Source of the DNA: Hymenopus coronatus | Lineage: Eukaryota > Arthropoda > Insecta > Mantodea > Hymenopodidae | Length of the DNA: 64,000 nucleotides | Reading direction: 5' to 3' | Assembly (NCBI GenBank): GCA_030762935.1 | Contig: CM060883.1 | Location: forward strand, 31,366,501-31,430,500 | Shown: one piece after another, positions 45,801 to 57,800 of the stretch | Layout of the letters: every line of letters begins with the position of its first letter | Numbering within the stretch: position 1 is the first letter of the stretch | Made by a program: the position numbers and the translations under genes | Notes under the pieces: generated by a model | Database searches by the model: none | What the model was told of the DNA's origin: nothing | What the model saw: only the letters and a program-made list of their open reading frames with translations

Positions 45801-48800
45801 GCTTTTTTATAGTCATGTACATTAAATCTCACATTGATAAAAGGTCTGTGTAACAGTCTTACTACTTTCTGTACCAGTTACCATTTCAGAACCAATCCTT
45901 ATACATTAAAATCAGGTCTTATAAAGTTTGCTAATGTATGAGTTCAAATTAGGCATTATGGATGGGTATGGGTCAAGATGTGCGATGCCTAGAGCTGGAG
46001 TTAAGAATTTAAAAGGCTTAAGGGTATAAAAGTTCAGAAGACTTCAGTGTATGGAAAAATGAATACAGAGTTTCATTACATACTAATTTTGAAGATCTGG
46101 AGAGAACTTAAGTAACAAAAATGTTGTGACTTAAATGGAAAAATATTAATGAAAAAAGGAGAAAAAATTGTGGGAGAGAGACATAGGAAGGATAAATAAC
46201 ATAATATAAGTAAACCACTGTCAGCATAATCCAATAAAAAATGTGTAGATTATGGACCTTTTGGTAAAGGTCAGAACATAAGGTGATGAGATTAAAATCT
46301 GTTAACATTTGAACTATATTCTAAACTTATGTTCATAAAATATGAATCAATTACCCCATAAAAATTAAAACTTTGCATATTACTAGAATGACACAAGTTA
46401 ACTAGTGCGTTGGTTTTGAAGCCACAGCACTCTATCAAGGAAGAGAGGATTTTTGCAGAAGAGAAGACAATCACAATCATCTCAGCCTAGCAAGAGTGGC
46501 ATTGATTTGCAGAAGATAAAACAATCCCAAGCACTCTATTGTGGTTGCATTGCTAATACAACCAGCTTTCCTGTTCTCCTCCCATCGCATAATGAATAAT
46601 GTTCAAAGGATGCTCTGTTCTTTGATAAGAAGCTGAATATGAACAACATTATGTCTAGAGTTGAGAATTATTGTTCTATGTCAAGCAAGTTAGGAGTGAC
46701 AAATATAATTGCATAGATACAATACCTACTCCAAACCATCACTATGAACCTGCTGTTAGAGGGATAGTATTCATATCTGGCATCTTAAGTAGGATCTCCT
46801 GTCAATAGAGGGACTTAAATAAACTTGCTTCATGAGCAATGACATCATTGACGAAATCTCTTAGAAAATCATCATAAAAGTAATCACTTGGTAATGTTGT
46901 ATGGTACAGAAGACAAATTATTTTAAAGAAACTAATATGCATTATAATTATACTGCATGCTTTTTTAATTTCTGTAAATTCAGTGTGATATTCTTAATAG
47001 AAATGAAATTATCACCTTGTTGATTGTGTGTTACAGTCAACAAGGATTTGGCGTGCTCTCAGTAGCATTGGCATCTCAAGCTCTGACAATGATGTCAGCA
47101 CTGCTGGATGATCTTCAGGTAGAAACTGCATGCAGTCAGGATGCTGCTACACAGGGACAAGAAGCAGATCTTGAACCAGCAAACCTAGACATCCTGGGGC
47201 AGTACACAGCCCTACAACGAGCAGCCAAGTTCCTCTCTGCAGCCCCGCTTAACCAGCTCCTCTTTTATTTGGCTACAATTAGTTACAGGAAGGTAGGTCT
47301 GATTTGCTAGTTATTACAAACTTAATACAGCTAAACCTTGATTTATTTATTTTGTAATCTATTTTATTTTAAATCACTTTAACTACTTAGTCATATCAAG
47401 AAAGATTTGTTAGGTGAAATACCCTTGATATTTGATGTGTGGTGGACAACAGCTTTCTAGGTCAGATAGATATTTTATTCGTCCTGTAGATCATACATAT
47501 GCACATGGGTACCATGATAAAGGTTAAGTAAAACTGTACAAAAATCACCTTGTCTGATCACAGCCATATTTACATCATTTCCATTCTCCCCTTTCCCTCT
47601 TTCCTGCCCACCATACAAATTTCTGTACAAATTAAATAAATAAAATTAAAAAAAAAATGAAAAGGGACTTAGTATCCCTTAGTTTGTTCAAAATATATCG
47701 AAAAAACTTTAAATTTCATTTAAAAATTAAGTCATTGTGTCTTCTTTTTATATAGATGTGCTAGATTCCTTAATTAAGTTTTGAAAAATGGGAGTTGCCT
47801 TGAATATGAGGTATTTGGATAAACATAGTAAATTAAAAGTTAAGTGTGAAGTTCCATTAAAAGTTATTCATTATGATATTTTACCATATAGGATGTCATA
47901 TTTTTAAGAGCACTTTCCCAAACTATGAATTGCATATTAACATTTCTTATGTGAACAATATTTATTGATTTTTTTTTTCCCCTCCAAATTTATCAATTTG
48001 ACCAATATTATTGCTGTTGCTTGTTTTGCCTTCAGTTGCTATCTGTTAAAATTGTCTGTCTAGTAATTTGGATGGCTGATATGTTGGCCCTTATGTCTCA
48101 ATAATCTCTTGAATGAATTTATGACATTTCATGAATTTGAAATACTCACATAATGAATAAATGTGTAAAGCTTTCTGTAAATGGTTAATTGAAGTCCTGT
48201 TCATTTTCATTGCATTTTATGTAATTATCATAACACATGCTCTAAATGTAAAGGGAGAAATATTATTTCAGCATTTATTATGGTAAAATATTGTGAAATA
48301 AAGCTAGCATTAAATGTATGATTCTTTTCTGGTAGGCATGCACCCTGAAAAGAATTCAGAAGCATCCACCTGAGGGAGACACTTTCAGTACTTCTGACTC
48401 GACTACATATTACGAGGATGACTTCAGTTGTTCTGATGAAAGTTCAGCTGATGATGGTAAGATTTAAACACAGCATTGCGTACTTGGTTATTTTCGCTTG
48501 ATCTTAGTCGTACTGTTGCTAACTTTGAAAAAGTTTAATCCATTTCTGACCTTATACTCCACTTAAATAATTAGGAGCACATTTTGGAAATCAGTTTTCT
48601 GCATTTTCAACCTGTGCTTTACTTGAACATAATAATACATAATGGCTACTAATTCATTAAAAACTTTGAAGCATTGAATGAGTTACACCATTGTCTTAAA
48701 AATGCTATAAAGAAGTTAATAATCTCCTAAAATTTTCAGATGATGACAGTGAGCCAATCTTGGGGTTATGGTTTGAGGAAACCTTGGCACCACCAGAAAC

Positions 48801-51800
48801 TCCTCCTGGAACAAATGTAGCACAATCTTCAACAGACAGCCAAGATGGAGCTGGGAAACATAGTGGTGACAGAACAGGCTCCATAGTTCCAGAGAAGGGT
48901 GAACCTCATGGGGTAAGTAAAACATTTTCGATGCCAAAGATGAGAAATTATGTAAATTATGGATAAAGAAATTTAAAAGAATGTATGAAATTAACCAAAT
49001 TAAGAATGGGAATCCACACAACAAAACTTGAAAATTAAACTAAAGAATGAGTCAAATTTAACTCTTGTAAGCTTTGTTAATTTATGTATTTACTGCAACA
49101 TGTTTCACAAAATCTTTCTCGCATCTTCAGCTAGAGTCAAGCCTGATGAGAAACTGAAGTTGGAAGTCGCATCCTCCTATGATGGTGGTTTGGCAAACCT
49201 ATATTTGGATTTTTTTTCATATTTAATTCATTAATCACTTTTCATACTTCTTCATATAGATTTTCTCCCAGGTTTTCAACTAAATGTGTGCCATATACTT
49301 TTTACAAATGTACTACTTCTTCAGTATCATGGTGAGTTTTCCAAAAATGATAGCGAACAGCAGACTTGTCTATTTCCTTACTGTGTACATTTGTTAAAAT
49401 GTACTTAAGAGTATGCCAGTTCACAGCATTGCACAGGCAATATGTTCCACAGTTAAAAAATACCACTGATATGGCCATTGCAGTTAAAAGCAGGATATAA
49501 ATGGAACAAATAAACAAAGAATAAAAATTCTTTTTTATTCCCAGGGCAGTCCCTGCCTGTCGAACCAACTGGTGCACTATCTCTGGGAAATTTCACTTTG
49601 GGATGGATTTCTACACGTATAATTTAAACCGTTGTTGTTTTGGGGGGGGGGGGATGGGGACACTTTAAAGAATTTGTAGTGTCGTCGTTTCTTTTCAACC
49701 TCCAATATGAGAGGAAGGCCACTCTACTTTTGGTCAGGGGTCCACAGGACCAAGATGGGAAGGTATAACGTATATCAAACATTCCCACTTCTGCCATTAG
49801 TGGAATATTTATCTATGATATGGCAGGCTAGCGTTGTCATTTACTGTTGGTCTGTGAGATGTATTCCATTTTCCGCTTACCACCCATATCTGGCAGCCTC
49901 TCTCCTATTTGCACTCTCTAGTGCTTACAGATTCCCAAAAAATACCTTTTTTAAGGTAGCATTGGCTTATAAAAAATGATCATAAATGCACACATGTACC
50001 ACCTTGGTTTCATTTTGTTTCAGTACATTCTGCTAGCAACACAGATATTCCAGTTCATGAACAAGCATCTGCTCAGCAGTGAATCTCAGTACATGCTACG
50101 ATATGTTCAATCTGGATTAGCAGAGCAGCAAATGCTCATGCTGGCTGCCATCATCCGGGACTTAGATAGGGAAACAGCTCGCACTGAAACAGGTAATTGA
50201 GGAGGGAAGTTAATCAACTCTGGGAGTAAAAAACAGGGGGTCTGCTGTTTTTATCTGCGTCTGTGTAAAAGTTTTATGTTCCTTGCATATTATGTTTGTT
50301 TCTGAAAAGATATTTCTTGAAATTAACAATAGTTTAGCAATTTATAATAAAGAACTCAAGAAAGAATGTTTGTCATATTTTTCTGAAATATACAAAATGA
50401 TGCCCAATGCAAGACAATCCTATTTTTCTTCAATCTAATTTAGGAGTAGTAGGACTGAATTATATTTTAGTGTTTACAACAATATATTTCAATAAAAACA
50501 AAATTTTTTCATAACAATCCATTCTATAATATTTTTTTCAATTATTCAAGAGGACACAGAAGTGCTTTTTAGCAAATTTGATCAAAATGCTCATTTATTT
50601 ATTTTTGTTGCAGAAAAAAGCACTGTACTTTGAAGTACATATTTAAAAAGTTTGTTTCATTAGGGCGGATGCAACACATGTTTTGGGCATCATTTTAAAG
50701 TGTTGCACTGGGTAAATAACTATGCCAAACTTTAGAACCATTTTTCTTGGGCTTTTTTCTTATTTTCACATATTCAAATCTATCTTCTCCCATAAAAATG
50801 TAACTAGAGGAAGATATTAAGGAATGTAATATTAAAAATAGTGCATGTAGTTCGATAACTATAGGGGAAGATTTAGTTTGATTTTAGCTAATTAATTTGA
50901 ATAAATTAATATATCCATAAAGAAAAGACTTTGAATACTACTATCATTTCTAGTAGTGTCTGTACAAAAAATTAAAACTCTAGCTTTAATACTATAGAAA
51001 ATCACTTTTACCACTTTGATGTCCCCCTAACAAATGATCTATGCTTGAGGATTATCTCTGAATCTTGGCCATCTAATACATGTTGATTACTAAATGTATT
51101 TGTACCCAATAAGAAAACCTGCTATATTATGTTTTAGGAACTATTTCTGTGTATTTTGGAGCAGTGCTGGGCAATCTGTATAGTGAATTCTCCCAAGCTT
51201 TAACTCGTTATACACACAACCTGCTTGCAAGAGGAATCCTCTCTGAGAGTCTTCAAGGAACCCTTCTCAATCACTTGGGTGTCAGTCCTTGGTCACAGGA
51301 TAACAACAATACGTGGCCCCTGCAGGTGTACCCTAGAACTCTGGCTGTTTTGGCTCAGGTATGGAAATATTCTCCTACTAATGTCTAGTTTTGCCATTTG
51401 TTTTTATTTGTATTTTGCTTGTGATAATTACTGTTTATTTGGTGGTTTTGTCTACTCTTGATGTTAACATACCTATATTTGATTTTTACATTGTTTTATT
51501 CACCTTTACTATGAAATACACTCCATTCATTACTATATGTAAATTCCCAGTCTGTGTGGAGGGTAGCAAGTATTTTAAAAATGCAATCCCTCACTCAACC
51601 AGGAACTGACCCTGGCATGGTGACTACTTGATCACAGAGGCAGTCAGGCAGCTTTTGTTTCCCCTACTTTGAAAATTTGTCTATTAGAAGCTAAAGTATC
51701 AACTTTTTGGAGCCCAGTTGTATAGTTTCCAAACATTTCTTACCTAACATTGGAAAAATTAATGAATTAAAAAAAATTTGGTGAGGTATCTGCATTGTGT

Positions 51801-54800
51801 ATTAATAAAATGCAAAGTGTTATCTGTTCTAAGTAATAAGCTCTTTATCTTCAATAAAATAACAGTATATTGATGTATTTGCAGGTATTGCTATTAAAAC
51901 CACAACAAGAAAAAGAAGCAGCTTGTATCAGCATCTGGCACCGTCTAGTTAATACATTGGTGGAAAATGTTTGCAATCCTCCAAACACATTTGAAGTGGA
52001 AAATGAAGGTAACCAACCATAAGTTATACATGCTCTTAGTTTCCTAAAATTAATTTAAAAATAATAAATTTGGCAGTTGGTTGAGGATGCAATCAAAACC
52101 TCCACATCAAATTTTTAAGCTTAAGTCAGGGCCTTGTATCCCAATGATGTTTTTCAAGTTATTCTAGTGTCCTCTCTGGCAAATACAAAGACGGTACCCT
52201 AATTAGGTCAATCAAAATGAAATGGAAATGGAATGTTATTTGTACACTCAGCTGTGGTTCTCAGCTTCCCATTCTAAATTGGGTGTGAAAGACCGCTTAA
52301 TTTTGCTCAGAGGCCTCTCTATCAGACTTGAGGTTCTTTTACGTGCCGTAAATCTATGGCACAGGACCAATGGCTTTACTTTCCCTCCGAAAAAAGCCAT
52401 GCTAAGGATTTTTGCACACAAAAAATCCATCGTCCTCTGCCGGGTTTGAACGTACGACCTTGGGTATATGAAGTTAGCATGGTAACCATTACGCCACAGA
52501 GGGCAATAGATCAATCAATGTGAGGTCGCAACCATTGAGGTTTGTCATCTCGAAAATAATTTGAGATTTTGTGGGAATATACTCGCAGCGAAAAAAATGT
52601 GAGGGGTTGGAAAATTTAGTGCCATGCAGGCCATGTTGCCATGGTAGCTCATTAGTTAGAGCAACTGGATGTACACCAGGAGATCCATGGTTCATATCCT
52701 GGCCATGGCATTGAATTTTTCAATCCGATTCTACCTCTCCAAGGTACCCCAAACTTAGCCTCGGAACATCTCCTTCTCAAACTTCCTTTCCCAATAAAAA
52801 ATTTTGTTGTATGTATCACTAATAACTGCTGCCTTTGTCCCCACCCTAGTAAAAGGGTCTCTCAATGATGTGAGGATGTTTATCCAATGATATAGAAATG
52901 TTTCATTGAGCTAGTCGGGATGACAATTGCAAAAAGTACCATTCTGTTGCAACCAGAGGTGCCCCCACTCATGACAGCAGAAGTAATCACTTATTTATAT
53001 ACGAGGATCACTCTGAAAATTTTGAGAATCAGTAACAAGCAATTCTGGTAAGCCAACGTAACTGCCTAGCTTTAGATTGAAGTTCAGATAGCAAGCAACA
53101 TGTGCAAGCCTTAGCAAGTGGGCATGGTCCAAAAATATGTGATCAGCACTGCTATGTATGTATGTGCAGGTGTTGCTATGCCAGACAGACACTAGGATGG
53201 ATTTCCAGCAAGAATGATTTTGAAGTCAGTTTAGGGAAGAGAGAATGCCTTGAAAGACTGCATCATGCATTTTGGGATCTTTGCCCTTTACAGTCCACCA
53301 TTTATACGTGGTTTGCAGAGTTTAGAAGAGGATGAGGTTCCCTCGAAGATGGAGATTGCACAGGACACAACCAGCTTCAACAACAAACTAAAATGCATGA
53401 CACATAGAAACACATGTGGGAAGATGCTCATTACATACATTATCAGATTAAAGAAGACAACCACCAGCACATCAGTGATAATAAGATTCTTTGAAATTTT
53501 ATACCACTTGTAAACTTGTGTCTTATAGTAAAACACCAAAAGCCACAGTTTCTGGCTTAGCTACCTCTGCATGCATATATACAGCAGTATCAACGCTACA
53601 TATTATTGGACCATACCCACTTGACAGGCACTATGATGGATTCCTAGCAAGGGCATTTCCACACTGTGATCTTGAAGTCAGTTTAGGGCTGAGAATGCCA
53701 CAGTCTGCTTTTTATTTTATTTTTGAAGCAAAATTTAAAGCAAATTCTTTGATCCATCTTTTTCAAAAGCAGAAATTTCCTAAGTACTTAAAAACATATA
53801 TAACTTTTTCAACTGCCAACAATAAACTAATATTCAAAAAAAAGTTGAAAATTGGATGTATAAAGCCCATAAAATTAAATTCCTATTTGTTTTGATCACA
53901 CCTTATATTCAGTGTTAACATGCCTGCACCTCTCAATAACTGACTTGCTGACTAGAGCTATATTACAACCTGCAACGTGCTACCTGAGGCTATAAAAGAA
54001 ATGTTTCAGTGTCCAGACAGAAGTTTTTCACTTATAGCTAGACAAGCAATAATGATGCCATGTTAATGTTAGCAACTTCATTGTCTACAGTTCCTGAAAT
54101 AAATATTTCACAATAACCAGTTTGATGCTCCATTTAAAGTAATTAATAAATGGTGTAAGCTTTCTTCACCTAATTCTGATACATTTTACTGGAATCTTTG
54201 CTCTCTGAAGTACCTAAAGATAAATATAAAAGGAAAATCAAAATCCTTTTAGAGAACACTTCTTTATGTAGTTCTATTTCCTGAACCTACCAATGTCCAT
54301 GTTAGGAAATGCTATTTTCTCAGTTACAAGGATTATGTTTTGTTTCAGATCTGAATGTGGAGCATGCACAGCTCTTGCTCTTCCTATTCCATGCATTAAA
54401 TCTTATGCAGAAGAAATCTGTTCTCTTATTGACTGCCAGTGGTGTGATAAGATGCTCAGAGATTGTAAGCCAGCCCATGAGGGACTCTCAGTTACTCCAT
54501 CTTTCTCGTCTATTGCTGCTGTTGGAGTACCTAATGAAGCACCTCTATGATGCTCCACCTGCTCTGCTAGAACAGGTACTGTGTGTTTATTTGACGAGTC
54601 AATTAATTACACTAAACAACATTTAAAACTTTCTTAAAACTCCAAGGAAAGAAAAGAAACAATTTTTGCAAATATTAAATTCTTACAGGTAAGTGTTGTT
54701 CACTGTAATTAATCAACTCGTCAAATAAATGAATATAAGAACGTTGTTTATAAACTTCCATAGTGAGGTACTGTGTGTTTCGGAACCTCTTGCACTTTAT

Positions 54801-57800
54801 TTGGCAATGGGAAGGTTAATAGATAAATTTGGTTCTTAATGGTACAGTTTCTTAGTTTTTCCCAAATTGAAGTTTTTCTATATTCAAAGTTACTATTATA
54901 CACATGTATACTTTGCAACTTTTTGGACCAAACAGTGACTTGTAAATTGGGGGCATAAATTAACCAAAGAATTGAAAATCAAAGATATAGGAATTACTAA
55001 AACAATGTATTTATATAATACAGTAAGTAATTATGAATTGTAAAATGTTACTTTAAAATCTGTGTTTGTATATATTAAATTGTATATGTTATTGTACATA
55101 TTTAACCTGACGATACTTTGAATATGTTTGTATTCTTTTAAGCAGATAAATGAAATATTATGTCCTAGTTCTATGTATGTCAACAATTCCTATTTTTTTG
55201 ACTCTCAAATGTATGGCAAGACTTTGCAGCAGCAGTGGACAACTAGTTGTTTCATTCATTCTTTATAAAAAATCATTAATGTTTTAAACTCCACTATTTA
55301 ATTGTTATACTTCATTTGCTGATGACTTTTTCTCTCTCTCCCTCTCCCTCTCCCTCTCTCCCTCTCGCTCTCTCTCTCTCCCTCTCGCTCTCTCTCTCCC
55401 TCTCCCTCTCGCTCTCTCTCACCCTCTCTCTCTCCCTCTCTCTCCCTCTCTCTCTCGCTCTCTCTCTCTCCCTCTCTCGATCTCTCCCTCCCTCTCTCTC
55501 TCCCTCTCCCTCTCCCTCTCTCTCTCTCTCCTCCTCCTTTTTTTTTTTTTTTTTTTTTTCAAAATATGAGCAAATTTTTGGTGCTGGCTTTTAAATAGAC
55601 AGAGGATTTTCCCAGAATGAAAACATTTTTGTATAGAAACTGTTAAATATATAATGGACTAGAGTCCTTTCTTTGTGAGCAAAATCATTTGGTGAAAATA
55701 TAACTGATATTTGCAATAAAATAACGGCTTTGTGTTGCAGGTGCAATGGAATTTGTTCAGTGCTACCAGCATGGTTGGTGATGCATCAGATAGTAAAGAT
55801 GGTGTGCGTGTTGCTTCAAGAATTTACTGTCCCTGGAAAGAAATAGAGGACAACTATCGCAAATTTGGACCACAAGATGAATTCTCCATGAAACCCAGGT
55901 TCTACAGCCTCACAGCAACAGAATTTAACAACCAGGACACACCAAAACTAGATGGACTGGTAGGTTTAGCATAGTGTTTGATACTATAAGATGAGTAAAA
56001 TGTGTGCAAAGGGGTCATGGAGATCTCTGTAATGGAAGAACAATGGAAGAGAGATAAAGAATTGGTGGAAAAAAATAATTGTTGAATGTTTTGTAGCAAG
56101 TTTTATTAATTTGTTGAGTCGGTTTTTTAACCCTACGTCACTTACATTGTTAAAATGAGGGACTAGTTTCGAAAGCCTATGCTTTCATTTTCAACCTCAC
56201 GGGTCCAACTACCATTGCTGGCTGCATTTGCTTGTACTCTCTTCTCTGGTGGCGAAATGATGAACTTCTTAACTAAGCTGTCTACTGGCGGGATTTCAAA
56301 GTTTATTTAATGTAGTGTAGCTAAGTAACACTTAGTACAGACTGTAATCTCTTAACTCAAATTATTATTTTTGGAATAATATTACTCCTTTATCCGCAGA
56401 ATGAGCGACCTAAAATTAGTACTGCATTAGTGTCTGTAACAAAAAGCTGAATTGAAAAGGAATTTTCGTGCTTGTTTAGGTAGGGAAGGAGCTCATTAAA
56501 TTAGTACCCTATTCAGAAATGTAAGCAAATATGACTTTCAGCATAAATTTTGTTCTTTTTAATGGAAACCTCGCATTATTTTTGACTTATCTTAACATGG
56601 CAAATAAAATTAAGAATGACATTAATTATTGCATTGCAGCAGGTTAATTGCATGTAGAGAAGCTATAATATAAAGTTGATGTAGCTCTGAGCTTTTCTCT
56701 TCCATCACAAAGTTCACATACTGTATTTATCCAAATACAAGATAACCTCAAATGCAAGATGAGACCCACTTTTCAGAATTTAGTTTTAAGATTTGGTGTA
56801 TCATCTATAAAAAGAAGACAACTTAAAAGTTTGGCCATATATTTTGAACAAACTAAGGGACACTTAAGCTTACTGTATTTTTTTCTTTTTTTACTTAATT
56901 TGAATGAAAATTCGCATGGTGGGAGAGAGGAGGAAGGAAATAATGTGCCCATAGGTGTGTGATCACAAGTGATGGCAGCAGCAGTGCAACTGAAGCAGTT
57001 ATAATGGATAAGATTTTCTTTAGACAACATACCTAATATAACACACTGTTTTAAAAATTTGTTACCTAAATTAATAATTTGAATTTGCGTGGAAACCCGC
57101 ATTTTGAGCAGAAGAGAGAGGCAGAGAGGGGATTATAGAAATGTACAATATGGGTGCAGTAGGAGAATATGACAATGGTGGCAGCAGCAGCATATCCTTG
57201 ATTATGATGGATATGATTTTCTGTTTAGACAGCATACTGAATATAATGCGTTGTTATATAAAAAAAATACCTAATTTGGATTTGTGCAGTAATACACATT
57301 GTGTATGGGAGTGAGATGGAGAAGGAAGAACAGAAACATATTGCTATGTCTTTGCATGGCAGTGACAGTGGGAGCTTAGCTATAACGTCAAATAGGATAG
57401 CATACCGAATATAACACATTGTTTTAATAATTTTACCTAATTTGAATTTGCACATAAATTCATGTTGTAAGTGGCAGGGAGAAGCAGAGGGGTGAATGGA
57501 AATGTACCAATGTATGTGCGGCTGGAGGAGGGAAATGTGCAGCTAAACCTCTCTTTTTGTGCTTGACCCTGAGGCTTGATGGTTGGCTGCCACTGAACAT
57601 TATCACAACCACCAGTGTGAAAGAAGGACCTCTATTTTTATTTTAGTCTCGGAGAGAATGCTTATAGGCCCCTAAAAGGGGAAACTTTTCGGTTCGAAAT
57701 GTAGGCACAAATTCTGCTGCATACATCATCACCTTGGGGTAATCTCTACCATTTTCCTCACCACTGCTGTACCCATGAAGTTTGGAACTTTTTGACGTGT

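Noticed and set aside
55316..55594. 92-codon open frame rich in Ser-Leu-Pro
   Set aside because: It is simply the translation of the CT-repeat tract.
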